A DNA stretch of 14,408 bases. Source: Spirochaetota bacterium (GTDB lineage: Bacteria; Spirochaetota; UBA4802; UB4802). Shown here piece after piece: positions 1 through 7,669 of this stretch. The translations under genes and the position numbers were made by a program. Location of the stretch: contig JAGYNX010000023.1 of assembly GCA_018399855.1 (NCBI GenBank), positions 1 through 14,408 of the forward strand, given 5' to 3'. The notes under the pieces were generated by a model. It saw only the letters and a program-made list of their open reading frames with translations. It was not told where the DNA came from and made no database searches. Numbering within the stretch: the first letter of the stretch is position 1; the number at the start of each line of letters is the position of its first letter.

Positions 1-297
1 CGGGATCAATACCATAACCAGGAGTACCAGGGAAATCAACAGCATCAACCGGGTCCAGGGGAGATACTTCCTGTAATCGATCTCCTGAACAACCAGGAAG
101 ACCAGGAATCCCGCGATACACCAGACCAGCTGGCGCTTGAGGAAATAGAAGTTGTCACCGAAGGTATTCTCGGCAAAGAGTGCACTGGCACTATAGCTCA
201 TGGCAATACCCATACCTGCAAGTATGAACACAACCACGAACAACACGATGTCCGCTTCACCCCTTCGGCGGGTATCTATGACAGACTTAAGATCCAC
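1..297 (-). CDS. ftsW: Peptidoglycan glycosyltransferase / division protein FtsW, N-terminal part (cut by window edge)
   Basis: The first 99 codons of a SEDS-family protein run off the left edge. FtsW is the polytopic septal glycosyltransferase that polymerises lipid II together with a class B penicillin-binding protein in the inner membrane. A short basic stretch (DTRRRGEAD) is followed by a first membrane segment ending in MGIAMSYSASA, then FYFLKRQLVW and two more hydrophobic segments around EIDYRKYLPW. This is the usual SEDS N-terminal pattern; the catalytic part lies outside the window. I chose a GTG start at 297 because its G is the last base of the murD TAG stop (TAGTG overlap) and a GGAGAGGGG ribosome site lies just upstream inside murD. 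The close coupling suggests translation linked to murD. RodA is the alternative SEDS paralogue, but position in the dcw cluster argues for FtsW. Confidence 0.93.
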   Translation of the reverse strand, partial: MDLKSVIDTRRRGEADIVLFVVVFILAGMGIAMSYSASALFAENTFGDNFYFLKRQLVWCIAGFLVFLVVQEIDYRKYLPWTRLMLLISLVLLVMVLIP

Positions 298-1682
298 TAC
301 TGGTTTCCCCTCTCCAGTGATTCTACCGCTTTTTTAAAAATTTCACCGCGGTGTTCAAAGCTGTCAAACATATCGAAGGAAGCACATCCGGGTGACAAAA
401 GAATGTCATCTTCCTCTTTGCTGTGTTGGAAAGCTTTTTGCACCGCGTCTTCCATTGTAGTTGCCAGAACAGGGTTGAATTTGCTGAATATTTTTGAAAA
501 TTCATTTGAAGATTCACCAATCAGCACAAGGGTTCGTACCCGTTTCTCGATATCGCTGATCAACCTTGAATAATCATCACCCTTGGTCTGTCCGCCCAAA
601 ATGAGAACGCATTTATCCTTTACACTGCGTAGTGCCATTTGCACCGAACCGACCGTGGTTGCCTTCGAGTCATTTATGAACTGGCGTCCCTTAATAGTGG
701 TTACCGGTTCCATCCTGTGGGGCAACCCATGAAAGGAGTAGCATGCCTCGGCGATCATGTCAGGGGCGACCGCGATATTTTTCTTTTTAAGGTACATCAT
801 TACCGCAAGAACTGCCGCCATGGTATTCTGTATATTATGCACCCCGATAAGGTTAATTTTCGTTGTATCGCACACCATGGTTCTACCCGCGCCGTCACGA
901 ATAAATATATACCGTCCGTCCCAGAAAGCGTCTGCCGTTTCATCTTCAAGGGAAAACCTCAGAAGACGGGGTGCTACAGCTCCAATATGTTCCCGTATGA
1001 AAAGGTCGTCTCCGTTTACGATAAAGTAATCTTCTTCTGTCTGATTTTTGCTGATATTCATCTTTGCATTAAAATACTCTTCCATGCCGCGATACCTGTC
1101 CAGGTGATCAGGGGTGACGTTCATAAGCACCCCTACATCAGGCCTGAAATCATGTATGGTCTCCAGCTGAAAAGACGATAATTCCACTACCGAGATGAAA
1201 TCCTCCCTTGTCCTGTCAACAAGCGAGATCAGTGGTATTCCGATGTTTCCGGCCGGGGCAGACTTGAATCCCAGCTGCCTGCATATATGTGCCGCCAGCA
1301 TGGTGGTAGTTGACTTGCCATCGGTACCAGTTATGGCGATTATGCCGCCCTTCATGAAACGATAGGCAAGTTCAATTTCGGAAATAACCGGGATACCCCT
1401 TTTCAGTGCGGTCTGCACCAGGTCAATTGCAACCGGAACACCGGGGCTCAACACCACCAGGTCAAATCCTTCATCAAGCAGGGAAGGATCCTGGCTCCCG
1501 GTAACCAGGTTGACACGCCCGTCAAGCTTTTCAATAATCCCGCTTAGAAGTTGTGCTTCTTTCTGATCACATGCAGAAACACTGTAATCCCGCTCAGCGA
1601 GAAAATTACAGGCTGCAAGACCGCTTCTGAAGCCCAGCCCCACTACGAGAATTTTTGTTTTTTTATCTATTCCGTTATTCAT
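297..1682 (-). CDS. murD: UDP-N-acetylmuramoyl-L-alanine--D-glutamate ligase
   Basis: Cytoplasmic ATP-dependent Mur ligase that adds D-glutamate to UDP-MurNAc-L-Ala. It is 461 residues from the chosen ATG. An N-terminal UMAG-binding Rossmann domain (ILVVGLGFRSG at 11-21, LSPG 78-81) is followed by the ATP-binding centre with P-loop TGTDGKSTT (118-126), ELSSFQLE (167-174), NVTPDHLDR (188-196), the presumed carbamylated lysine K207, HNIQN (282-286) and GLPHRME (319-325). The C-terminal domain shows NDSKATT (337-343) and LSPGCASFDMF (429-439). The P-loop has Asp121 where most Mur ligases have Asn. The frame is open upstream to an ATG at 1775, but that start would overlap mraY by 88 bases and add 31 residues absent from the family. 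The ATG at 1682, five bases after the mraY stop, fits better, although its ribosome site is weak. ftsW follows with a one-base overlap. Confidence 0.96.
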   Translation of the reverse strand: MNNGIDKKTKILVVGLGFRSGLAACNFLAERDYSVSACDQKEAQLLSGIIEKLDGRVNLVTGSQDPSLLDEGFDLVVLSPGVPVAIDLVQTALKRGIPVISEIELAYRFMKGGIIAITGTDGKSTTTMLAAHICRQLGFKSAPAGNIGIPLISLVDRTREDFISVVELSSFQLETIHDFRPDVGVLMNVTPDHLDRYRGMEEYFNAKMNISKNQTEEDYFIVNGDDLFIREHIGAVAPRLLRFSLEDETADAFWDGRYIFIRDGAGRTMVCDTTKINLIGVHNIQNTMAAVLAVMMYLKKKNIAVAPDMIAEACYSFHGLPHRMEPVTTIKGRQFINDSKATTVGSVQMALRSVKDKCVLILGGQTKGDDYSRLISDIEKRVRTLVLIGESSNEFSKIFSKFNPVLATTMEDAVQKAFQHSKEEDDILLSPGCASFDMFDSFEHRGEIFKKAVESLERGNQ

Positions 1683-1687
1683 AATAT

Positions 1688-2773
1688 TTACAATATCTTT
1701 AATGAACTCAATCCCATTATTGCCAGTATAATACCAATAATCCACATTCGAACCACTACCTTCTGCTCGGGCCACCCTGAAAGCTCGAAATGATGATGAA
1801 TGGGAGCCATCTTAAATACCCTCTTGCCGGTAAGCTTAAAGTAAAACACCTGTATTATAACCGACAGGGCTTCTACAACGAAGATCCCCCCCACGATGAC
1901 GAGAAAAATTTCCTTTTTGATCATTATAGCCACGGCTCCCACTATGCCTCCAAGGGCCAGTGAACCGGTATCTCCCATAAATACAGTTGCCGGATTCGAG
2001 TTAAACCATAGAAAACCAAGTGAAGCCCCGATCAGGGCTGCCATGAAAACCGTTAACTCGGCCGCGGCGGGAATATAGGGAATGAGCAGGTAATCTGATA
2101 TCCTGCTGTGACCGGTTAGATAGGTCATAATTCCAAGAACAACGGCAACGCTTGTAACCGTACCTATGGCCAGCCCGTCAAGTCCATCGGTAAGGTTTAC
2201 CGCGTTAGAGCTTCCCACGATTACGATGGAGGCGAAAACGATCCACACCCATTGCAAATCTATTATTGCCTGGTTCACAAAGGGAATATACAGCGTTGTT
2301 GCCTCTGACGGGTTGGAAGGCCACGCGTACACAATAGCCGCGGCAGCCACTGACGCGCAAACCTGTAAAAACAATTTAACCCTGGGCGATACACCTTCTT
2401 TTTTCTTTAATATCGACTTAATATAATCATCCACGAATCCCAGCAATCCCAGCACCACGGTGATACCGATCAGTATCAGCACGTAATGATTGCTAAAATT
2501 TCCCCACAAGAGTATGGATACCAGCACTGCACCAAGGATAAGCACACCACCCATGGTAGGGGTGCCCGCTTTTGACTTATGCGAGGAGGGGCCAAGCTCC
2601 CTTATCTCTTCACTGAATTTCAGGTGCTGCAGCCACCGAATTACGATGTTCCCCATAAGAAGCACAATAACCAGCGACGTGAGGGCAGCATATGCTGACC
2701 GGAATGTTATATATTGAAAAATCCGTAAAAAGGAAATATAATCCTGTAATGGTAATAAGAAATGATAGAACAT
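1688..2773 (-). CDS. mraY: Phospho-N-acetylmuramoyl-pentapeptide-transferase (lipid I synthase)
   Basis: Integral membrane transferase that moves phospho-MurNAc-pentapeptide from UDP to undecaprenyl phosphate, making lipid I on the inner face of the cytoplasmic membrane. The 361-residue length is normal for the family. The hallmarks are all present: KAGTPTMGG (68-76), the Mg-binding FVDDYIK with D115 and D116, NLTDGLDGLA (193-202), FMGDTGSLALGG (265-276) and the APIHHHFE histidine motif (323-330). About ten hydrophobic segments separate them. The N-terminus (YITFRSAYAALTSL) matches the family pattern, so the ATG at 2773 is well supported. It begins six bases after the murF stop and ends five bases before the murD ATG, within the continuous dcw transcription unit. 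No residue loss or frame damage is visible. Confidence 0.97.
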   Translation of the reverse strand: MFYHFLLPLQDYISFLRIFQYITFRSAYAALTSLVIVLLMGNIVIRWLQHLKFSEEIRELGPSSHKSKAGTPTMGGVLILGAVLVSILLWGNFSNHYVLILIGITVVLGLLGFVDDYIKSILKKKEGVSPRVKLFLQVCASVAAAAIVYAWPSNPSEATTLYIPFVNQAIIDLQWVWIVFASIVIVGSSNAVNLTDGLDGLAIGTVTSVAVVLGIMTYLTGHSRISDYLLIPYIPAAAELTVFMAALIGASLGFLWFNSNPATVFMGDTGSLALGGIVGAVAIMIKKEIFLVIVGGIFVVEALSVIIQVFYFKLTGKRVFKMAPIHHHFELSGWPEQKVVVRMWIIGIILAIMGLSSLKIL

Positions 2774-2779
2774 AGTGTT

Positions 2780-4168
2780 TCAATGAACCAGCTGGTTCAC
2801 CACCTCCTCCATTTTCATTGATCGGGATCCTTTAACCAGTACTACGTCATTGCCGGAACAGGTCTTTCTGAGATATTCGATGAGAAGCTGTTTTGTTTCA
2901 AACACCAGTGCATTTTCAGGTGCCATCCCGGCCTGTATGGCACCCTGTGCTATATAGGGGGCGTCTTCTCCCCAAACGCAAAGTATATCAAAATCATTTT
3001 TAAAGGTTTCCCCGCCTACTTCCTTATGCATCTTTACTGAGTGTTCACCAAGTTCTTTCATGTCAGAAAAAACCGCGATTTTCCTGCTTCCTGGAAAAAC
3101 CATTCGGATTGACATGAGTCCATATCGTGAAGACAGTGGGTTGGAATTATACGTATCATCAATTATAGTACAACCCGCGTGAATTATCCGGCTTCTCATG
3201 TCCACCGGCTGAAAATTCTTTATCCCGGCTGCCATGTCGATGGCACTCACCCCCGCCCACTCGGCTGCCGCGGCTGCCGCGATCAGGTTATACACATTAT
3301 GAAGGCCGAAAAGCGGCAGTGACAACCCAATCGACCGAAAAACTATACTGCAGCTGTCCTCTTTAAGTGAATAAGAATCCGGGTACACATCGGCCCCTTT
3401 ATCCAGGCCAAAAGTAACAACCCTGATTCCTCTATCGGCCGCACGCGCTGCAATCATCTCTGAATGCAGGGTATCCGCATTCAGCAGCAGGGTGCCATCC
3501 ACTGGCATGCCATCGAACACCTCTGCCTTGGCAGCAGCCACGTTTTCAGTTGAACCAAGAAATTCTACGTGTCCCTCCCCAATGCTGGTAATAATGGCGC
3601 AATCGGGTTTTGCTATGACCGAAAGTCTTCCAATCTCTCCGGCGTGATTCATTCCAAGTTCGATAACCGCGTATTCATGATCAGGCTGAAGATGCAGCAA
3701 CGTATAGGGAACACCAATTTCATTGTTATAATTTTTTTCATTCTTCAGACATGTGAACCTGGACTGCAGCATGGCTGCAAGGCATTCCTTGGTGGTTGTT
3801 TTACCGTTTGTACCGGTAACCCCGATAACCACCGGGTTATAAGCATTTCTTCTTGACGCCGCCAGTCGGCCATAGGCTGCCAGTGTATCATCACACAGCA
3901 CTGCCGCAACCCCGGCATCATCAGCCAGCGACACATCACTTTCACACCGGGTAAAAAACCCCACGCATTCACCATTTTTAACCAAGGATTCAACGAACAC
4001 ATGTCCATCATGCAGCTGGCCAATTATTGGTATGAAACAGTTATTATCACCCAGCTGCCGGCTGTCGGTGGTGATGGTATTCACAGGAGTGTCCTGGTTC
4101 CCGCAGGCAAGTCTGCCGCCGGCTTCTGCAGCTATCCTTCCCATGGTTGTTTCAACGTGAACTTTCAC
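2780..4168 (-). CDS. murF: UDP-MurNAc-tripeptide--D-alanyl-D-alanine ligase
   Basis: Cytoplasmic Mur ligase that attaches D-Ala-D-Ala to UDP-MurNAc-tripeptide, completing the pentapeptide that MraY uses. It has 462 residues, typical for MurF. Visible motifs in order are TTDSR (33-37) in the substrate domain, the P-loop GVTGTNGKTTTK (116-127), NYNNEIG (146-152), ELGMNHAGEI (170-179), LFGLHNVYN (286-294), DDTYNSNP (337-344) and VLVKGSRSMKME near the C-terminus. The start is a GTG whose first bases overlap the murE stop (GTGA), with an AGGGAG ribosome site just before it. An in-frame ATG eight codons later (4144) is possible but less well placed. The four-base overlap suggests translational coupling with murE. 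Confidence 0.96.
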   Translation of the reverse strand: MKVHVETTMGRIAAEAGGRLACGNQDTPVNTITTDSRQLGDNNCFIPIIGQLHDGHVFVESLVKNGECVGFFTRCESDVSLADDAGVAAVLCDDTLAAYGRLAASRRNAYNPVVIGVTGTNGKTTTKECLAAMLQSRFTCLKNEKNYNNEIGVPYTLLHLQPDHEYAVIELGMNHAGEIGRLSVIAKPDCAIITSIGEGHVEFLGSTENVAAAKAEVFDGMPVDGTLLLNADTLHSEMIAARAADRGIRVVTFGLDKGADVYPDSYSLKEDSCSIVFRSIGLSLPLFGLHNVYNLIAAAAAAEWAGVSAIDMAAGIKNFQPVDMRSRIIHAGCTIIDDTYNSNPLSSRYGLMSIRMVFPGSRKIAVFSDMKELGEHSVKMHKEVGGETFKNDFDILCVWGEDAPYIAQGAIQAGMAPENALVFETKQLLIEYLRKTCSGNDVVLVKGSRSMKMEEVVNQLVH

Positions 4169-5700
4169 ACATTCTCCCTGGCTGATATATATTTCTTCGC
4201 TACTTCACGATCATCAAAGTGACTTTTCTTATCGCCGATAATCTGGTAATCTTCATGTCCCTTGCCGGCAATCACGATTATATCATCCTTTTCAGCCATG
4301 TGTACCGCATGCTTTATGGCTTCTTCACGGTTTTCGATAACCTCGTAGCGGTCACCGGACATACCCTTCTCAATATCATCTATTATTTTCGAGGGATCTT
4401 CTTTTCTGGGATTGTCGCTGGTGATAATGGTCCAGTCTGAATGTGTTTCGCTGGCTGCGGCCATGAGGGGCCTTTTACTGGTATCACGGTTGCCGCCGCA
4501 GCCAAAAACGGTTATCACCCGTGCGGGCTCAAGTGCCCTGACCGAGCGAAGAAGCTGGTCAAGGGCATCATCTGTATGGGCGTAATCGATTACAACGTAG
4601 AACCCACCGCGGGAAATGATAGCATCAAAACGTCCCGGAACTTTCTTCAGGCGTGAAAGGCCGTCAACTATTGCACCCACCGGCAACCCCATCGCGTGGG
4701 TAACCCCGATAGCCGCAAGAGAATTATAAATGTTAAACCTTCCAGCCATCTGCAGTCGAAATTCCTTTTCAAAGGGGCGCAGGACAAGAAAGCTGTTTCC
4801 CGTAATGGAACTTTGTACCGATGGGGCAGAAACGGCATAGTCCGTTTCTGACTCGATACCGTAACCATACATTCTATATGAGTATCCATCTTTATCTTTG
4901 AGAATACGTTTTCCATAAGGATCATCGCTGTTGATAAAGGCTGCCTTCTTCTTCTTGGCGCTTTTACCCAGCAGGGTGAACAGGCGCATCTTCGCATCGA
5001 AGTATTCATCGAAATCATGGTGATAATCAAGATGATCCCGGGTAAGGTTTGTGAACACCGCGTAATCGAAGGCGATATCATCGGCCCGTTTCAGCGAGAG
5101 GGCATGTGAAGATACTTCCATTATAACGCAATCCACCTCATCCTGCACCATCGCAGACATCAATTCATGCAGATCTCTTGATTCAGGCGTAGTATTGGCA
5201 GCCTGTTTTGTGATTCCACCCCAGCGGTAATTGATGGTTCCAATAACCCCCGGGTTGTACCCGGCACGCGTTAAAATTGATTCAAGCATGTAGGTTATGG
5301 TGGTTTTACCGTTGGTTCCCGTAATTCCTATCACGGGAACGCTGTGTGATGGATCGCTGAAAAATCTCGAAGAGATCATCGAAAGGGCCGCCCTTGTATC
5401 AGCGGCTGTCACGATACCAACACCCTTCTGTGCCAGGTAACTGAATTCTTCAAAACGACTTACTGCGATCATAACCGCGCTGGCACCAGCCTCAACCGCG
5501 CCGGCAACAAATGTATGGCCGTCAGTTTCCATTCCCTCGATAGCCACGAAAAGCGAGTCACCCTCAACTTTCCTGGAATCATACTCTATACCACTGACAC
5601 GTATTTCCCGATCAGCATTATATAACTCTATACCCTCCATCCCATGAAGCAGGGTCTGCAGATCAAAAGAACTATATGTCAGTTCATTGTTTCTGTTCAC
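4165..5700 (-). CDS. murE: UDP-MurNAc-L-alanyl-D-glutamate--2,6-diaminopimelate ligase
   Basis: Cytoplasmic Mur ligase adding the third stem-peptide residue. The 511 residues include YDSRKV (40-45) in the UDP-substrate domain, P-loop GITGTNGKTT (125-134), NTTPES (169-174), EVSSHAL (195-201), TNLTRDHLDYH (217-227), K237 as the likely carbamylated lysine, DYAHTDDAL (372-380), GCGGNRD (400-406), DNPR (429-432), GKGHE (479-483) and HFDDRE (494-499). In this family DNPR marks meso-diaminopimelate rather than lysine specificity, so the cell wall is inferred to be DAP-type. The GTG start at 5700 lies inside the 3' end of ftsL (17-base overlap). It is preferred because the N-terminal helix before VSGIEYDSRKV is needed in MurE proteins. 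The ribosome site is weak, which fits translational coupling to ftsL. Confidence 0.96.
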   Translation of the reverse strand: MNRNNELTYSSFDLQTLLHGMEGIELYNADREIRVSGIEYDSRKVEGDSLFVAIEGMETDGHTFVAGAVEAGASAVMIAVSRFEEFSYLAQKGVGIVTAADTRAALSMISSRFFSDPSHSVPVIGITGTNGKTTITYMLESILTRAGYNPGVIGTINYRWGGITKQAANTTPESRDLHELMSAMVQDEVDCVIMEVSSHALSLKRADDIAFDYAVFTNLTRDHLDYHHDFDEYFDAKMRLFTLLGKSAKKKKAAFINSDDPYGKRILKDKDGYSYRMYGYGIESETDYAVSAPSVQSSITGNSFLVLRPFEKEFRLQMAGRFNIYNSLAAIGVTHAMGLPVGAIVDGLSRLKKVPGRFDAIISRGGFYVVIDYAHTDDALDQLLRSVRALEPARVITVFGCGGNRDTSKRPLMAAASETHSDWTIITSDNPRKEDPSKIIDDIEKGMSGDRYEVIENREEAIKHAVHMAEKDDIIVIAGKGHEDYQIIGDKKSHFDDREVAKKYISARENV

Positions 5701-5986
5701 GTTTTTCGTCCAGTTTCAAAATGGTAATATCTTTTTCATTTACAGGCCGCAGGCCTTTACGCCCGGCATATTCCCGTATGGCATCAAGCCTGTTCAGTTT
5801 GCTGATCTCGTAACGCAGCCTGTCATTTTTCTTTATCAGTTCAATTTCCTGCGACCTGGTTTCACGATAGCTCATTTTCATACGCATAACCTCGATATTC
5901 TGCCACACGTACATTATCACGAACACGATAACCACCAGAACAACGGTGGTATACCTGAAAATGTTACTTCTATCATCCCTGTCCAT
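5684..5986 (-). CDS. ftsL: Cell division protein FtsL-like (small bitopic septum protein)
   Basis: A 100-residue protein with a short basic cytoplasmic tail (MDRDDRSNIFRY), one membrane segment at about 13-31, and a charged region at about 36-68 with heptad-like spacing (ELIKKNDRLRYEISKLNRL). This is the FtsL/DivIC architecture. FtsL joins the FtsQLB subcomplex, which activates FtsWI septal synthesis. Primary sequence is poorly conserved in this family, so the call rests on topology, size and position between rsmH and murE, where ftsL nearly always lies. Its ATG overlaps the rsmH stop by one base (TAATG), with an AGGAAGGA ribosome site inside the end of rsmH. Its 3' end overlaps murE by 17 bases. 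Confidence 0.88.
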   Translation of the reverse strand: MDRDDRSNIFRYTTVVLVVIVFVIMYVWQNIEVMRMKMSYRETRSQEIELIKKNDRLRYEISKLNRLDAIREYAGRKGLRPVNEKDITILKLDEKREQKQ

Positions 5987-6963
5987 TATCTTCGTCCTTC
6001 CTCATGCACACGCTCGCAGGTTCTCAGCTTCGCGCTGCGTGAACGGGAATTTGACCTGATCTCTTCTTCACCGGGCACCATGGGCTTTTTTGTCAAAAGC
6101 TTCACAAGGGGCCTGCCTGTGCACTGACAGTGAAGGGGCTCAGCATCACAGGTGCATCCTTTTGACCAGCGTCTGAAACGGTTTTTCACTATACGGTCTT
6201 CCAGTGAATGAAAAGAGATGGCCGTTATCCGTCCACCTCTCTTTAAAAAGCCTATAGACTTAACAAGCGACTCGTCTATGGCATTCAATTCGTCATTAAC
6301 GGCAATACGTAATGCCTGGAAAACCCTGGTGGCAGGATGAATATTCTTCACATGGAAACGCCTGGGTATTGAGCCAAGCACAATACCCGCCAGCCCTTCG
6401 GTTGTCAGCACAGGCTCCTTTTCACGGGCCTTAACAATGTTCCGGGCAATTCTTCGTGCCCAGCGTTCTTCTCCATAGCCATAGAATATATCTGTCAACT
6501 CATTTTCTGAGTCTTCATTCACGATATTGGCGGCGCTTCTTTTAATGGTTTTGTCAAGCCGCATGTCAAGGGGTTCGTCCTGTTTAATACTGAACCCTCT
6601 CCCGCTTCTGTCGAAGTGAAAAGAAGAAATACCAAAATCGTACAATATAAACGATACACCACCTTCCATGCCGGCAAGGTGAATGTCAAGGTTTCTAAAG
6701 TTATCATTTATACATGTCACCCTGTCCCCGAATGGGGCCAGCCGTTTTTCTGCCACCTTTATCACGTCGGGGTCCCGCTCAAATCCCATGTATCGCACAT
6801 GTTCCCATTTTTCAAGTATGTGCCATCCATGTCCCCCCTCACCCATGGTGCAATCTACAATTACAGCATCATCGGCCTCAACCACGCTTTCCAAAAACGA
6901 AAGCACCTCGTTAAGCATTACGGGGGTATGGGCAAAATGATGTTCATCTGTATTATGTCTCAT
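5986..6963 (-). CDS. rsmH: 16S rRNA (cytosine(1402)-N(4))-methyltransferase RsmH
   Basis: SAM-dependent methyltransferase acting on C1402 of 16S rRNA. It is 325 residues from the chosen start, about the usual size. The motifs are HTPVML (12-17), SAM-binding DCTMGEGGHG (37-46), ERDPDVI (62-68), LYDFGISS (107-114), EPLDMRLD (130-137), HPATRVFQALRIAVNDEL (209-226), SFHSLEDRIVK (250-260), a four-cysteine CTC...CQC patch (270-281) and a basic NSRSRSAKLR tail. The reading frame extends to a GTG at 6984 with seven more residues. The ATG at 6963 is preferred because AAAGG lies at ribosome-site distance and the GTG has none. The segment FHFDRSGRGFS is unlike the common SSPQLD form and may be a lineage marker. 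It follows mraZ by about 41 bases. Confidence 0.95.
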   Translation of the reverse strand: MRHNTDEHHFAHTPVMLNEVLSFLESVVEADDAVIVDCTMGEGGHGWHILEKWEHVRYMGFERDPDVIKVAEKRLAPFGDRVTCINDNFRNLDIHLAGMEGGVSFILYDFGISSFHFDRSGRGFSIKQDEPLDMRLDKTIKRSAANIVNEDSENELTDIFYGYGEERWARRIARNIVKAREKEPVLTTEGLAGIVLGSIPRRFHVKNIHPATRVFQALRIAVNDELNAIDESLVKSIGFLKRGGRITAISFHSLEDRIVKNRFRRWSKGCTCDAEPLHCQCTGRPLVKLLTKKPMVPGEEEIRSNSRSRSAKLRTCERVHEEGRR

Positions 6964-7004
6964 TAAAAGGGCCTTTTGCCTCACTTAAAAATAACGTACT
7001 GGTA

Positions 7005-7442
7005 TTAGAATCCAAGGTCCTGGGCGAACTGGTTCAGGGCTTCACCGTCGGGACGGTAATCTTCATAGACTTCTTTGCTCCACACTTCAATCCTGTTGTA
7101 CAGTCCCAGTATTATGACATCCTTCTGCATCTCTGAGTAATCCTTCAGGTACGTTGGAATGATGATCCTGCCCTGTTTATCCAGTTCGCATTCACATGCC
7201 CCGCCCAGCAAGAATCGGATTCGCATACGGTTTTTCGGGTCAGACTGGGACAGGTTAACCAGCTTGTTTTCCACGAAGTCCTTCCAGTCTTCTTCCCGGT
7301 ATGCCATCACGCACTTATCGAATCCATGTGTTATGATGAGCTTGTTGATAACCGAGTTCTCACCGAACGCTTTTCGCAACTTCATGGGAATAGCCACACG
7401 TCCCTTCTCATCAAGCGTCGGGTGGTATTCACCCATAAACAT
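7005..7442 (-). CDS. mraZ: Transcriptional regulator MraZ
   Basis: First gene of the dcw operon and a DNA-binding regulator of it. The 145 residues hold two AbrB-like (SpoVT/AbrB) domains, recognised by LDEKGRVAIP near residues 10-19 and LDKQGRIIIP near 91-100, the duplicated core that lets MraZ form ring oligomers. The N-terminus MFMGEYHPTLD is the standard family start, supporting the ATG at 7442. A GAGG sequence lies somewhat far upstream. Three evenly spaced GTG-type boxes upstream of the gene are its probable binding sites, so it is likely to control its own operon. In E. coli MraZ represses mraZ transcription, whereas in some mollicutes it activates; the sequence does not tell which applies here. 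Confidence 0.96.
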   Translation of the reverse strand: MFMGEYHPTLDEKGRVAIPMKLRKAFGENSVINKLIITHGFDKCVMAYREEDWKDFVENKLVNLSQSDPKNRMRIRFLLGGACECELDKQGRIIIPTYLKDYSEMQKDVIILGLYNRIEVWSKEVYEDYRPDGEALNQFAQDLGF

Positions 7443-7480
7443 TTGAAATGTGCCTCACATGTGAACCAATTTGGTAGAAA

Positions 7481-7508
7481 CCTTCACGAATCCCCACAAT
7501 TCCCCACA
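7481..7508 (-). promoter_or_regulatory. Probable MraZ operator: three 10-bp-spaced boxes
   Basis: On the minus strand two exact TGTGGGGA boxes (7508-7501 and 7498-7491) are followed, in the same 10-bp register, by a degenerate CGTGAAGG (7488-7481). MraZ operators in other bacteria are short direct repeats, often GTGGG-like, spaced by one helical turn. The array lies between the probable -10 element and the mraZ start, a position suited to repression. The third box shares only GTG with the others. Confidence 0.75.
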
Positions 7509-7536
7509 TTTACACACAATGAGACATAATTGTCAA
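7508..7536 (-). promoter_or_regulatory. Probable sigma-70 promoter of the dcw operon
   Basis: A perfect -35 hexamer TTGACA (7536-7531) is followed by a 17-base spacer and GTAAAT (7513-7508), which is preceded by TG in the extended -10 position. The -10 match is poor, so the -35 and the TG probably carry the recognition. It lies directly upstream of the MraZ boxes and is the only clear promoter seen for the mraZ-ftsW series. Confidence 0.55.
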
Positions 7537-7548
7537 GGAAAAAAGCAT

Positions 7549-7573
7549 AAAAAAACGCAACGGCACACACCGT
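7549..7573 (-). terminator. Weak candidate terminator after the HTH-cupin gene
   Basis: Reading the minus strand, ACGG-TGTGTG-CCGT (7573-7560) can form only a 4-bp stem, followed after four bases by seven T (7555-7549). A second 6-bp inverted repeat, ACCGTA/TACGGT, overlaps it (7569-7585). Either could end transcripts of the upstream regulator gene before the dcw promoter, but the stems are short. Confidence 0.25.
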
Positions 7574-7669
7574 ACAAATTACGGTTCATACTATCACGTT
7601 TCTGGTCAATAATTGATAACAAGTATCAGGGGGCGGTAAGGCAATTGAAAGCGATGAAAGAGGAAAAAT

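Noticed and set aside
639..1181. 180-codon plus-strand open frame
   Set aside because: Fully antisense to murD, with no recognisable domain and no operon context.
1683..1775. Upstream ATG at 1775 extending MurD by 31 residues
   Set aside because: It would overlap the conserved C-terminus of mraY by 88 bases and add sequence not found in MurD proteins; the ATG at 1682 directly follows the mraY stop.
2783..2796. 14-bp perfect palindrome GAACCAGCTGGTTC at the end of murF
   Set aside because: It is coding sequence with no loop, no T run and no second site. Probably chance.
7614..7628. TGATA-N5-TATCA dyad downstream of the HTH-cupin gene
   Set aside because: Only five base pairs, with no second copy near the regulator's start, where an autoregulatory operator would be expected.
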